NCBI GenBank assembly: GCA_900771335.1
Contig: CAAGNP010000028.1
Coordinates: 1-64,000 of the forward strand
Direction: 5' to 3'
DNA from: Rikenellaceae bacterium
GTDB taxonomy: Bacteria; Bacteroidota; Bacteroidia; Bacteroidales; UBA932
DNA length: 64,000 bases
Both the position numbers and the translations under genes were made by a program. Shown here one piece after another: positions 44,724 through 53,887 of the stretch. Below the pieces are notes generated by a model, which worked only from the letters and a program-made list of their open reading frames with translations, did no database searches and was not told the DNA's origin. Position 1 is the first letter of the stretch; the number at the start of each line of letters is the position of its first letter.

Positions 44724-45905
44724 TTATTTTCTTAACCAGGTTTCAGGATTTTGTTTGTCTGTCCCTTTCCATAACTGGAAATGGAGTATTGCATTCCCCT
44801 CTTCACTATCATCAATCGTGCCGATAGGGGCGCCGGTCTTGACAGTTTGCCCACTCTTGACGTCCACTTTCTTTAGTTTGCAGTAGAAAGTGAAGTATTC
44901 TCCATGCTGTACTAGGACGCACTGGTTGTAGCCGGGCATCACGAGGATCTGTTTCACTACACCGTCGAAGACTGCGAGGGCCTTGCTGTTTTTGCTGGTG
45001 GAGATATCTACACCGTTATTGAAAGGGAGTTTTACCGTCTTGAATACAGGGTGATATGATTGTCCGAATTTCTCCACCACAACACCTTTTGTTACAGGCC
45101 AGGGGAGTTTTCCTTTGTTGTCACTGAATTTGGCAGATAGTTCATAATCCACCTTGACACTCTTGCCAGCCTGTTTTTGTTGCCTTACAGCTTCTGCAAG
45201 TATCCTCTCTATCTCTTTATTGAGTCTTTCGACCTCTTTTTTCTTTTTGTTCAGCTCGTTACGGAACTTCTTCTCCTGTTTTTTCAGTGAGTTGATGGTG
45301 TTCATCACCTGAGTCTCCTCACGTGAGAGCTTCTGATACTCCTGTTCCCTCTGTTTCTGGGTCTTGACAGAGGCCTGTCTCAGGCCGTTGAGCCTGTCCT
45401 TCTCTTTTGAGAGCTCTATTTTGGTCTCCAGAATCTGTGTCGCCTGTACTCGGACAGAGGATGAGAGGTTTTTAAGGTAAGACCATCTCCTTACACCCTG
45501 ACCGATGTTTTCACTCGCCATTATATACATGAACCAGACCTTGGAATCCCTGTTTTTGTATGCGTTGTAAACGAGGTTTTCGTGGTATTGCTCCAATGTG
45601 TCGAGTCGTCTTTCAAGTCTCGCTATCTCCCTCTCCTTGGTGGATATATTGCTGTCGTACCCTTTGATCTCCTGATCAAGCGCTTTGATCATCCCTTTAC
45701 GGTTTTCGATCTTTTTCTGGGTGAGGGTGAGGGCATTTATACTTTGTCTCTGTTTGTTTTTAGTATTGTTGAGCTGCTTGTCGATATATGCAATCTCATC
45801 CTCAATCTTCTTCTTCTGTGCATTCTGCTTCGATATGTCCTGGCCGAATGAGATTTGGAAGATCAGTAAAAATGATATTATGGTGAGAACTCTTCTCATA
45901 GTCAT
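44724..45905 (-). CDS. EnvC-like murein hydrolase activator (degenerate M23/LytM)
   Basis: This 393-residue protein has a signal peptide (about 1-21), a long coiled coil (about 25-245) and a C-terminal LytM domain (about 265-393). The zinc motif HxxxD reads Asn296-Asn-Gly-Val-Asp300 and HLHF reads Ile373-Leu-His375-Phe, so two ligands are lost. Like EnvC it should activate an amidase for septum splitting rather than cut murein itself. It overlaps the upstream TPR gene by 4 bases. Confidence 0.9.
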   Translation of the reverse strand: MTMRRVLTIISFLLIFQISFGQDISKQNAQKKKIEDEIAYIDKQLNNTKNKQRQSINALTLTQKKIENRKGMIKALDQEIKGYDSNISTKEREIARLERRLDTLEQYHENLVYNAYKNRDSKVWFMYIMASENIGQGVRRWSYLKNLSSSVRVQATQILETKIELSKEKDRLNGLRQASVKTQKQREQEYQKLSREETQVMNTINSLKKQEKKFRNELNKKKKEVERLNKEIERILAEAVRQQKQAGKSVKVDYELSAKFSDNKGKLPWPVTKGVVVEKFGQSYHPVFKTVKLPFNNGVDISTSKNSKALAVFDGVVKQILVMPGYNQCVLVQHGEYFTFYCKLKKVDVKSGQTVKTGAPIGTIDDSEEGNAILHFQLWKGTDKQNPETWLRK

Positions 45906-47590
45906 TTCTTCATTTGGAGTCGTCTCTCTTTAATTTTGGTACCCAACCCAAGAGAAGGGTCTTTCTTGTCAGCCTGGTCCCAATATATAAAGGCCAGATC
46001 GTACTCTTTGAGGGCAAAAAGGATCTCAGCATAGTGATCCAGGAGGGTGGCATCCTCACTGCCTCCATATATCATGGCCCTTTTGATATGGTTCTTGGCT
46101 TCCTGATACTCCTTCATCAGATACAAAATCCATGCATAAGTGTCCAGATATGTAGGGTTGTCAGGCTCAGAGAGGATGGTTTTCTTACTCATTTTAGCCG
46201 CTTTTTTCAGATCCTTCCCTTCAAGACAAAGGAAATATGCATAGTTGTTGAGGGCCGGGTTGTAGTCGGGATTTATCTTCAGGGCCTTATTGTAGCATGA
46301 ATAGGCTTTTTTCGGATTCCCTTTCTCGTGATAGAGATCTCCGAGAGTAGAGTAGTGGATATATGCAGTGGTGTCTTTTTTGGAGAGCCCCTTGATGATA
46401 TTTTCGTAATGTGTTATTGCCTTGTCGAGTTCACCGTTTCTCCAATATGCGATAGGGAGGATCTCCATCAGTGAAGGGTCTTCAGGGAAATAGTGGAGTG
46501 ACCTCTCCACCTGCTCCGCAAGCTCTTCCCAGCTCTGAAGGTAGTATAGTAGGGATGTGTACTCAACATTGGCCCTGTAATCTTCGGGATGAGCTTCCAC
46601 TGCACCTTTGAATAGCAGTTTGCCGAGGGTGTCTCTCCCTGTCTGGAGATAATATGTCCCTGCCGAGTAGAGTGCTGCGGTGTCCTGGGGATGTGCATTA
46701 AGGATGTTATTGAACATCCCATCGATGTTCTCCATGTATTGCCTTACAAAGTGTGGGTTGATCACCACCTCCTTCATGTATCTGGTTTTTATGTTGGCCT
46801 GGATACCCTCATTCTGGAGGAAGATATTGATATTAGTGAAGTATTCGGGAAATCTCATATTGGTCCTGTATACCTCTGCAAGTCCCAGATATGCAGGTGC
46901 ATAGTCTGTCTCCAGCGCCATCGCTTCGTGGTAGTAATTTATCGCCAGAGAATCCATGTGCAGCGACTTGCTGAGATCTCCCAGTACCAGTGCTACTCGG
47001 GGTGTAGGATACTTTTTGTAGTAATCCTCTAGATGGGCAAGTGCCCCATGGTAATCCCCTTTGCGGATAAGCAGTTCATATTTTACCTCACCTGTAACCT
47101 CATTCTCCCCTTTAAGTGTCTCGATCCTGTTCAGGGTCTCCAGCGCTTTGTCGTATTGCTTGCTGGCTGTATAAAGGTCGATCACATCGTAAAAGATGGA
47201 GTGTTTTTGGGGGTGTGACCTGGCGATATCCTCGTATGTGGCGATAGCCTTGTCCAGGCTGTTTGTCTCTGAATAGAATTGGGCAAGCTTGATTTTGTAC
47301 CAGATATTGTCCGGATCTTTCTCCAGAGCTTTGGACAGATATGCCTCAGCAGCCTGCATATCCTGGAGCTGGATATATGTAAGACCGAGGTAATAGTATG
47401 CAGCATCGTTCCCCTCATCCTCCATTGTGGCCTGGGACAGAAGCTTGCGGGCATTCTCAAAATCCCCCTCATTGTAGTATCTCACCCCTTCCAGATAGTA
47501 TTCTCGTGGCGTAATGTCCTGAGACATCTCCACTTGTGCGAATGTGGTGAAAGAAAGGAGAAGGGATAGGAGAAGTGTTATATATCTCAT
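45902..47590 (-). CDS. Secreted tetratricopeptide-repeat protein
   Basis: This 562-residue protein has a signal peptide (cut near TTFA before QVEM), then about 12-14 TPR motifs over nearly its full length (for example DAAYYYLGLTYIQLQDMQAA and NPALNNYAYFLCLEGKDL). TPRs form a helical solenoid for protein-protein contact. Its position directly before the EnvC-like gene suggests an envelope or lipoprotein-trafficking role, as inference. It has a full TTTG-N21-TACATTTG promoter. Confidence 0.85.
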   Translation of the reverse strand: MRYITLLLSLLLSFTTFAQVEMSQDITPREYYLEGVRYYNEGDFENARKLLSQATMEDEGNDAAYYYLGLTYIQLQDMQAAEAYLSKALEKDPDNIWYKIKLAQFYSETNSLDKAIATYEDIARSHPQKHSIFYDVIDLYTASKQYDKALETLNRIETLKGENEVTGEVKYELLIRKGDYHGALAHLEDYYKKYPTPRVALVLGDLSKSLHMDSLAINYYHEAMALETDYAPAYLGLAEVYRTNMRFPEYFTNINIFLQNEGIQANIKTRYMKEVVINPHFVRQYMENIDGMFNNILNAHPQDTAALYSAGTYYLQTGRDTLGKLLFKGAVEAHPEDYRANVEYTSLLYYLQSWEELAEQVERSLHYFPEDPSLMEILPIAYWRNGELDKAITHYENIIKGLSKKDTTAYIHYSTLGDLYHEKGNPKKAYSCYNKALKINPDYNPALNNYAYFLCLEGKDLKKAAKMSKKTILSEPDNPTYLDTYAWILYLMKEYQEAKNHIKRAMIYGGSEDATLLDHYAEILFALKEYDLAFIYWDQADKKDPSLGLGTKIKERRLQMKK

Positions 47591-47616
47591 AAATAGTGTC
47601 TGTTCCGTTAGTTTTA

Positions 47617-47649
47617 CAAATGTAATTATTTTTTAGGAGATGCAGCAAA
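47617..47649 (-). promoter_or_regulatory. Promoter for the TPR-EnvC-kinase operon (TTTG-N21-TACATTTG)
   Basis: On the minus strand TTTG (47649-47646) and TACATTTG (47624-47617) are separated by 21 bases, an excellent Bacteroidota promoter. The start codon is 26 bases downstream. Confidence 0.7.
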
Positions 47650-47655
47650 ATGGGT

Positions 47656-47663
47656 TATTTTTG
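47656..47663 (+). promoter_or_regulatory. -7 box TATTTTTG for the sigma factor operon
   Basis: Exact TAnnTTTG match lying inside the extended reading frame and 10 bases before the ATG at 47674. The mRNA leader would be only a few bases. It partly abuts the -33 box of the divergent TPR promoter. Confidence 0.5.
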
Positions 47664-47673
47664 CATCTATAAT

Positions 47674-48201
47674 ATGGAACAGGAACTTATAGCCGCTTGT
47701 ATCAGGCAGGATAGAACTGCCCAGAGAAAAATATACGAGAGATATTCTCCTCGTATGTTTGCTATTTGTTTGAGGTATGCCAAAGATAGGGATGCAGCGA
47801 AGGATATGCTACAGGATGGTTTCATTACCGTCTTTTCCAAAATTGCAAGTTATAAGAATGAGGGTTCTTTCGAAGGTTGGATGAGGAGGATTTTCGTCAA
47901 TACGGCTCTGATGAGCCTGAGGCGCAATGATATTCTCAAAGGGGCGGAGGATGTCTCTGCACCCGGGTCAGATGTCCCGTTTGAAGACAATATTCTGGAG
48001 CGTCTGGATGGCAAAAGGGTAATGAAACTTATCGGTGAGATGCCCATCGGTTTCAGGACGGTCTTCAATCTCTCTGTGTTGGATGGCTATTCGCATCAGG
48101 AGATAGCGCAGCAGCTGGGGATTTCAGAAGGGGCATCCAGATCCCAGCTCAGCAGGGCCAGAGTGTGGCTCCAGGAAAGAATCAAAAAAATGGAAAAATA
48201 A
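47674..48201 (+). CDS. ECF-type RNA polymerase sigma factor
   Basis: This 175-residue group 4 sigma factor has region 2 (about 18-85, with FAICLRYAKDRDAAKDMLQD then GFITVFSKIASY) and region 4 (about 115-170, GYSHQEIAQQLGISEGASRS). The start is set at the second ATG (MEQELIAACIRQD), because the first one (47650) precedes the -7 box. The next gene, 5 bases downstream, encodes its likely membrane partner. Confidence 0.92.
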   Translation: MEQELIAACIRQDRTAQRKIYERYSPRMFAICLRYAKDRDAAKDMLQDGFITVFSKIASYKNEGSFEGWMRRIFVNTALMSLRRNDILKGAEDVSAPGSDVPFEDNILERLDGKRVMKLIGEMPIGFRTVFNLSVLDGYSHQEIAQQLGISEGASRSQLSRARVWLQERIKKMEK

Positions 48202-48206
48202 ATAAT

Positions 48207-49337
48207 ATGAACAATAAAGATTTTGACAAGAAAATTAAGGAGATGGTCGACTCGTATGAGGAGCCTCTGATGATGGATGTGTGGGGAGATATAGAGGCCG
48301 GGCTCAGGAGGAGAAGGGCTGTCTTTATTGTCAGGAGGGTGGCGACCTATGCGGTGGCAGCTTCCTTGGTTATTGGGCTGATTTTGGGTATACATAAAGC
48401 AGATAATGCTATGCAGGGCAGGATGGTTTCTTCTGTGACCATCAAGTCGCAGCCGGTAGAGATAGAAGGACCTTCCTCTTTCAGTCTTCCGGCATTGGCC
48501 CAATTGGCACCGCGCAGAGAGCCGGCACCATCTGTGAGCACAGTGGCTAAGGTGCAGCAGACATCAGTTCCAGCTGTGGAAGTGGAAAAAGGTGAGGCGG
48601 CTGTTGAAGATCCAGTGACAATAAAGGGGGAGACTCCGGCTCAGGCCACAAAATCTGAGGAGACTGTATATGACAGGGATATGCTGGAAGAAGAGGTGGT
48701 GAAGGAAAGGGGGAAAGTGGTCGTTGACCTGTTGTCGAATCTTCTGGCTTTGGGCGGTAACTCGGATTTCTCAAAAGGGACTACAATGTATATGCCCGGT
48801 ACATCGATGGAGGTGCAGCAGACAATAACACCCATATCCAAACCCACATTTGCCCTTCCATTATCAGTGGGTCTGAATCTTCATATACCTTTTACAGAGC
48901 GATTCGGCATGGGTACAGGTCTTAAATATTCATACTTGCAAAACAGCTTTCAGGCCCTTGTGGACAATTCTGTTCAGGCTATGGTAGACCAGAAGCTCCA
49001 TTATATCGGCATACCTTTGTCCGTATACTACAGGATCTTGGATTCAGACAACTGGTCATGTTATGTTACAGGCGGTGGAGTTATGGAAAAAGGGTTGGGC
49101 ATGACAAGCAGGATGAAGGACCTCAAAGGAGACATCACCTCCAGAAAGGACAAGATCGAAGGGCTTCAGTGGTCTGTGGACCTCGGTATAGGGCTTGAGT
49201 ACTTCTTTACAGATGTGTTCGGTATCTATTTTGATCCGAGCCTCGTATATTTCTTCGATTGTGACCAGCCATTCAACATCAGGACAAGTCAGCCATTGCA
49301 GTTTGAGATGGAACTTGGTTTGAGATTCAATTTGTAA
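48207..49337 (+). CDS. Membrane-anchored protein with C-terminal beta-barrel-like domain, likely anti-sigma partner
   Basis: This 376-residue protein has an acidic cytoplasmic start (MNNKDFDKKIKEMVDSYEEP), a basic RRRR cluster, one membrane helix (about 44-62), a Pro/Ala/Glu-rich linker (about 70-170) and a C-terminal domain (about 200-376) with alternating aromatic strands of outer-membrane barrel type. The N-terminal layout and the position right after an ECF sigma factor suggest it holds the sigma factor at the membrane. The frame extends 14 codons upstream into the sigma gene, but the ATG at 48207 fits the spacing. The dual topology is odd. Confidence 0.65.
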   Translation: MNNKDFDKKIKEMVDSYEEPLMMDVWGDIEAGLRRRRAVFIVRRVATYAVAASLVIGLILGIHKADNAMQGRMVSSVTIKSQPVEIEGPSSFSLPALAQLAPRREPAPSVSTVAKVQQTSVPAVEVEKGEAAVEDPVTIKGETPAQATKSEETVYDRDMLEEEVVKERGKVVVDLLSNLLALGGNSDFSKGTTMYMPGTSMEVQQTITPISKPTFALPLSVGLNLHIPFTERFGMGTGLKYSYLQNSFQALVDNSVQAMVDQKLHYIGIPLSVYYRILDSDNWSCYVTGGGVMEKGLGMTSRMKDLKGDITSRKDKIEGLQWSVDLGIGLEYFFTDVFGIYFDPSLVYFFDCDQPFNIRTSQPLQFEMELGLRFNL

Positions 49338-50587
49338 TGTGTATCATCTTAGCACTTCTTCTATATAGGACAGCCCTCTTTCTCTACAAGTTGGGGGCGC
49401 GTATCGCTGCACCGTTCAGCAAGAAGATCTCCCTTTTTGTTTCCGGTAGGAAGAATCTCCTGAACACAATCTCCTCAGAGGTTAAAGGCGATGAGCCGGT
49501 TATATGGTTCCATTGCCCATCGGTAGGTGAATTTGAGCAGGCGAGACCCATCATAGAGAGGTATAAGGAGAGGGGGGGCACATCTAAAATTCTATTGACT
49601 TTTTTCTCCCCATCCGGGTATGAGTTGAGAAAAAATTACCCACATGCAGATTGGGTATTCTATCTCCCTATGGATTCCAAAAGAAATGCTGCAAAATTCC
49701 TCGACGCAGTGAATCCTCAGATGGCTGTATTCGTCAAGTATGACTATTGGTATTTCTATCTGACTCAGTTGAAAAAGAGGGAGATACCCACATATATAGT
49801 CTCTGCCATATTTAGGGAGGAGCAGCCATTTTTTAAATCCTGGGGGAATCTCTGGAGAGAGATGTTGGGGTGTTTTACTACCCTGTATGTACAGAACCAG
49901 GACTCTGCCACTTTGCTTTTATGGCAAGGGGTGAAAAATGTGGTTGTTGCCGGTGACACCCGATTTGACAGAGTGAGTGATATTGTGAAGGGTGCGGCAG
50001 CTTCCAATGAGACGGTAGAGAGGTTTGTGGAGGGGAAAAGGGTGATGGTGGCCGGCAGTACATGGAGTGAAGATGAGATGAGGATCTCCAGTGCTATCCG
50101 TGAGGGTAATCTGAAGATAGTTCTGGCCCCACACGAGGTATATCAGGATCATCTATCCAAGATTGATGAGATTTTCTCATGCTATAAGGTGGTGAGGTAC
50201 ACCCAGAATCCTTCTGAGGAGGAGCTAAAAGGTGCGGACATTCTGGTTATTGACTGTATTGGGTTGCTCTCATCCCTTTACAGATATGGTGAATTCGCAT
50301 ATATTGGTGGAGGTTTCGGGGCTGGCATTCACAATATCCTTGAGGCTGCCACATACGGCAAGGGGGTCATCTTCGGGCCCAAATATTATAAGTTTCAGGA
50401 GGCTAAAGATCTTATTGCCTTAGGTGGAGCGGTCACCTATACTACAGATTCGGAGCTCCGTTCCATCTTTGATGAGTGGGCAAAATATCCGGAAAAACTG
50501 CAGGAAGCCTCAAAAATTTCCAAAAAATATGTTGAGGATAATCAGGGTGCATCAGATATTTTTTTAAAAAACGTATTCTCCCTCTAA
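49337..50587 (+). CDS. waaA: 3-deoxy-D-manno-octulosonic acid transferase
   Basis: This 416-residue GT-B glycosyltransferase adds Kdo to lipid A precursor during LPS core synthesis. It has an N-terminal membrane anchor (about 1-20), the acceptor motif PSVGEFEQARPIIE, VAGDTRFDR between the domains and the donor-binding YIGGGFGAGIHNILEA. It starts on the last base of the preceding stop codon (TAATG). Confidence 0.94.
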   Translation: MCIILALLLYRTALFLYKLGARIAAPFSKKISLFVSGRKNLLNTISSEVKGDEPVIWFHCPSVGEFEQARPIIERYKERGGTSKILLTFFSPSGYELRKNYPHADWVFYLPMDSKRNAAKFLDAVNPQMAVFVKYDYWYFYLTQLKKREIPTYIVSAIFREEQPFFKSWGNLWREMLGCFTTLYVQNQDSATLLLWQGVKNVVVAGDTRFDRVSDIVKGAAASNETVERFVEGKRVMVAGSTWSEDEMRISSAIREGNLKIVLAPHEVYQDHLSKIDEIFSCYKVVRYTQNPSEEELKGADILVIDCIGLLSSLYRYGEFAYIGGGFGAGIHNILEAATYGKGVIFGPKYYKFQEAKDLIALGGAVTYTTDSELRSIFDEWAKYPEKLQEASKISKKYVEDNQGASDIFLKNVFSL

Positions 50588-50621
50588 AATTTTTAAAATT
50601 CAGTTTTTAATTTCTTAAATC

Positions 50622-50653
50622 CTTGTAATTCAAATCTTTGGACTCTATTTTTG
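50622..50653 (+). promoter_or_regulatory. Promoter for yifB (CTTG-N20-TATTTTTG)
   Basis: CTTG at 50622-50625 and TATTTTTG at 50646-50653 are 20 bases apart, a good match to the Bacteroidota promoter. The ATG at 50667 is 13 bases after the box. It starts the yifB-tsaE-namZ run. Confidence 0.65.
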
Positions 50654-50666
50654 GAGTAAAAAAAAG

Positions 50667-52187
50667 ATGTTGTTCAGGACTTATTGTGCCACTTGTGTGG
50701 GTTTGGAAGTGATCCCGGTGGTAGTTGAAATATCTGTGCAGACAGGTATAGGGATTTTTTTGGTCGGATTGCCGGACAGTGCAGTCAAGGAGTCTTTATT
50801 GAGGGTCACTACAGCCCTTCAGAGCTGCGATTATCGGATTCCCGGAAGGAAGGTGGTGATCAATCTTGCCCCTGCGAATATCAGGAAGGAGGGGTCAGGG
50901 TATGATGTTGCGATAGCAATAGGGCTATTGGCCACTTCCCATCAGATTGTGGCACCGGACATATCGGATTTCCTGATATTGGGAGAACTCTCCCTTGACG
51001 GTTCGCTCAGAAGCGTCCCCGGTGCGTTGCCAATAGCGATGAGGGGTGCAGAGATGGGGTTCAAGAGGTGTATTTTTCCGGCGGATTCCGCGATTGAGGC
51101 ATCGGAGGTGGAGGGGATAACGATATATGGGGTGAAGAATATTTCCGAGGTGGTCGATGTTATAAATGGTGCCCCTTATACGGAGTCCCTGGTGGTGAGA
51201 CGGCGTGAAGCTGCCATGGAGCCTAAAGTTCATAAATCCGATTTCAAGGATGTTATAGGGCAGGGGTTTGCGAAAAGGGGCCTGGAGATCGCTGCAAGTG
51301 GTGGTCACAATTTGATTCTCTGTGGTCCCCCTGGCTCGGGGAAGAGCTTTATGGCCTCTTGTCTGGCATCGATCCTTCCACCTATGAGCAGGCATGAATC
51401 TTTAGTCACAAGTGCAATATATTCCGTGGCAGGACTTCTCTCCGGCAGTGGGGGTTTGATCCGTGAGCGCCCCTTCCGCACACCTCACAACACTTCAAGT
51501 GTAGTGGCAATGGTGGGTGGTGGCCCCTCGGCATCCCCTGGTGAGATATCTCTTGCGCACAATGGCGTCCTATATCTGGACGAGATATCCCTTTTCAGTG
51601 CCACTACCCTTGATCTGTTGCGTCAGCCCCTGGAGGACCGTTCAATCTCCATCTCACGGGCCAGGTATAAGGTTACATACCCTGCATCCTTTATGCTTGT
51701 CGGCTCTATGAACCCCTGCCCGTGCGGATATTATGGGGAGGAGGGGGAGAAGTGCACCTGTACCCCCGGGATGATTTCCCGCTATCTTTCCAAGATTTCA
51801 GGTCCGCTTCTGGACAGGATGGATCTGAATATCAATGTCCGTCCCGTGGAGAAGGATCTGCTGGTCTCTGGGGCCAGGGGTGAGGGGAGTGCAGCCATTG
51901 CGCAGAGGGTGATGGCTGCACGGAAGGTGCAGATGGAGAGATTTGCCCGGGATGGAATCTATACAAACTCCCAAATGGATGCACGTCAGCTGAATACATA
52001 TTGCCCGTTGGGCAAAAATGAGCGCGATTTTATGGGCAAGGCAATGGATAAATTGGCTCTGTCTGCCAGAGGGTATGGGCGTATTCTGCGGGTTTCCCGC
52101 ACTATTGCAGACCTTGCGGGGGAGAAGAATATATCAATAAGTCACATTTCTGAAGCACTCTTGTATCGTTTCCAGGATTTTTTGTAA
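50667..52187 (+). CDS. YifB/ComM family Mg-chelatase-like AAA+ ATPase
   Basis: This 506-residue protein has an N-terminal Lon-protease-like (S5 fold) domain (about 1-170, GLPDSAVKES and NLAPANIRKEGSGYD), an AAA+ domain with Walker A CGPPGSGKSFMA near residue 218, and a C-terminal Mg-chelatase domain. ComM homologues act as helicases in branch migration during natural transformation; a role in this organism is not proven. The motif PCPCGYYG is typical of the family. Confidence 0.9.
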   Translation: MLFRTYCATCVGLEVIPVVVEISVQTGIGIFLVGLPDSAVKESLLRVTTALQSCDYRIPGRKVVINLAPANIRKEGSGYDVAIAIGLLATSHQIVAPDISDFLILGELSLDGSLRSVPGALPIAMRGAEMGFKRCIFPADSAIEASEVEGITIYGVKNISEVVDVINGAPYTESLVVRRREAAMEPKVHKSDFKDVIGQGFAKRGLEIAASGGHNLILCGPPGSGKSFMASCLASILPPMSRHESLVTSAIYSVAGLLSGSGGLIRERPFRTPHNTSSVVAMVGGGPSASPGEISLAHNGVLYLDEISLFSATTLDLLRQPLEDRSISISRARYKVTYPASFMLVGSMNPCPCGYYGEEGEKCTCTPGMISRYLSKISGPLLDRMDLNINVRPVEKDLLVSGARGEGSAAIAQRVMAARKVQMERFARDGIYTNSQMDARQLNTYCPLGKNERDFMGKAMDKLALSARGYGRILRVSRTIADLAGEKNISISHISEALLYRFQDFL

Positions 52188-52192
52188 CTTTG
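52185..52192 (+). promoter_or_regulatory. -7 box TAACTTTG for tsaE
   Basis: Exact TAnnTTTG match that begins at the stop codon of yifB and ends 6 bases before the tsaE ATG. It would give a leaderless or nearly leaderless transcript, in addition to read-through from yifB. It excludes the TTG start at 52190. Confidence 0.4.
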
Positions 52193-52198
52193 AAGGTT

Positions 52199-52615
52199 AT
52201 GAAAGATATAGTTATCAAAGGCCTTGACAGCATTGACCAGGCGGCAAAAGAGTTTTTACAGGAGATAGGTGACAATAGGATTATAGCACTTTATGGCTCT
52301 ATGGGGGCAGGAAAGACCACATTTGTGACAGCTCTGTGCAGGGTTTTGGGTGTGGAAGATGTGGTGAACAGTCCCACTTTTACCATTGTCAACGAGTATC
52401 GTACAGAGGACGGGGAACCTGTATTCCACTTTGACTTCTATAGGATTAAATCGCTCAGAGAGGTGGAGGATCTTGGTTTTGAGGAGTATGTTTACAGCGA
52501 TTGCATGTGTTTGATGGAGTGGCCTGAGATGATAGAGGAGATGTTGCCGGAGGATACTTTAAGGGTCTCTATATCCGAGCAGGAAGATGGAACCAGATTG
52601 ATCAAATTTATTTAA
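52199..52615 (+). CDS. tsaE: tRNA threonylcarbamoyladenosine biosynthesis ATPase TsaE
   Basis: This 138-residue P-loop ATPase works with TsaB-TsaD in the t6A37 modification of ANN-decoding tRNAs. Walker A LYGSMGAGKTTFVTAL, NSPTFTIVNEY, HFDFYRI and LMEWPEM are all family signatures. The first enzyme of this pathway, TsaC/Sua5, is also in the window (59573-60139). The start is at 52199 rather than the TTG at 52190. Confidence 0.95.
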   Translation: MKDIVIKGLDSIDQAAKEFLQEIGDNRIIALYGSMGAGKTTFVTALCRVLGVEDVVNSPTFTIVNEYRTEDGEPVFHFDFYRIKSLREVEDLGFEEYVYSDCMCLMEWPEMIEEMLPEDTLRVSISEQEDGTRLIKFI

Positions 52616-52622
52616 TATCGAT

Positions 52623-53792
52623 ATGAAAAAATTATTTGCTTTATCACTTTCGTTCCTATTGATGGTCTCTTGCACCTCTGCACAGAAAGAGATTCAAGTG
52701 GGAGCGTTGTCATTTGACGAGTATCTTCCTCTATTGGAGGGAAAAAAGGTATCTATCCTATCAAATCAGACCGGTATGGTCTCTTCTACTACCCACCTTC
52801 TTGATACATTGCTTGATATGGGGGTAAATGTGGTATCTATCATGTCTCCTGAACACGGTTTCAGAGGTGATGCTGATGCCGGTGAGCATGTCAGCAGCTC
52901 TATCGATCCCAAGACAGGTATTCCTATCAGATCCCTTTACGAAACAGGTGTAAACAGACCTTCAGATGAGTCTATGGCTGAGTTTGATGTTATGATCTTT
53001 GACTTGCAGGATGTGGGTGTAAGATTCTATACATACAATGCGACTATGGCCAGAATGATGGATGCTTGTGCCCAGTTCGGCAAGAAGATGATCGTTCTTG
53101 ACAGACCTAATCCTCTTGGTTACTATGTAGACGGCCCTATTTTGGATATGCAGTACAAATCCGGTGTTGGTTGGCTCCCTGTACCTGTGGTTCACGGTAT
53201 GACTCTTGGTGAGCTTGCACTTATGATCAATGGTGAAGGGTGGCTTAAAGATGGTATCCAATGCGATTTGACAGTGGTGCCTTGTAAGAACTACACCCGT
53301 GATATGGAGTATGTCCTCCCTATCAAACCATCTCCAAACCTACCTAATATGAAGTCAATATACCTTTATCCTTCGACATGCTATTTCGAGGCTACACCAG
53401 TGAGCTTAGGTAGAGGTACAGACAAGCCTTTCCAGATCTATGGTCACCCTGATATGACAGGTTATGAGTTCTCATTCACCCCTCGCAGTGTTCCGGGTGC
53501 CAAGAACCCTCCACAGCTTGACAAACTTTGTTATGGTGTAGACTTGAGTGGTCTTACCGATGAGGAGATTAAAGCTGAAGGTATTAATCTTGAATATGTG
53601 ATCGATGCATACAACAATCTCAAACTTGATGATAAGGCTATGTTCAGAAAATTCTTTGAACTTCTTATCGGCCAAGGTTATGTAAGGGAGATGATTGTAG
53701 AGGGTAAGAGTGCAGCCGAGATCGAGGCGATGTGGGCAGATGATGTAGTGAAATTCAAAGAGCAGAGAGCTCCATACCTTATTTACGAATAG
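52623..53792 (+). CDS. namZ: Exo-beta-N-acetylmuramidase NamZ family (DUF1343) lipoprotein
   Basis: This 389-residue protein has a lipoprotein-like signal (MKKLFALSLSFLLMVSC, Cys17). The DUF1343 fold shows VSILSNQTGMVSSTTHLLDT, SPEHGFRGDADAGE and FDLQDVGVRFYTY, typical of the family. The characterised family member releases terminal MurNAc from murein fragments, so a role in cell-wall recycling is likely. It is last in the yifB-tsaE-namZ run and followed by a strong terminator. Confidence 0.88.
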   Translation: MKKLFALSLSFLLMVSCTSAQKEIQVGALSFDEYLPLLEGKKVSILSNQTGMVSSTTHLLDTLLDMGVNVVSIMSPEHGFRGDADAGEHVSSSIDPKTGIPIRSLYETGVNRPSDESMAEFDVMIFDLQDVGVRFYTYNATMARMMDACAQFGKKMIVLDRPNPLGYYVDGPILDMQYKSGVGWLPVPVVHGMTLGELALMINGEGWLKDGIQCDLTVVPCKNYTRDMEYVLPIKPSPNLPNMKSIYLYPSTCYFEATPVSLGRGTDKPFQIYGHPDMTGYEFSFTPRSVPGAKNPPQLDKLCYGVDLSGLTDEEIKAEGINLEYVIDAYNNLKLDDKAMFRKFFELLIGQGYVREMIVEGKSAAEIEAMWADDVVKFKEQRAPYLIYE

Positions 53793-53828
53793 TAATCGGT
53801 TATTCCAGGCTTGAGTCCGGTATTTATA

Positions 53829-53879
53829 GAGTTCCCGCGACAGGATTTTGAAAAAATCTGACGCGGGAACTCTTTTTTT
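53829..53879 (+). terminator. Intrinsic terminator of namZ
   Basis: A perfect 11-base stem (53829-53839 with 53862-53872, GAGTTCCCGCG/CGCGGGAACTC) continues after an A/A mismatch into further pairing and is followed by seven T (53873-53879). The same core forms the hairpin at 38812-38849. Confidence 0.85.
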
Positions 53880-53887
53880 ACCTTTCT

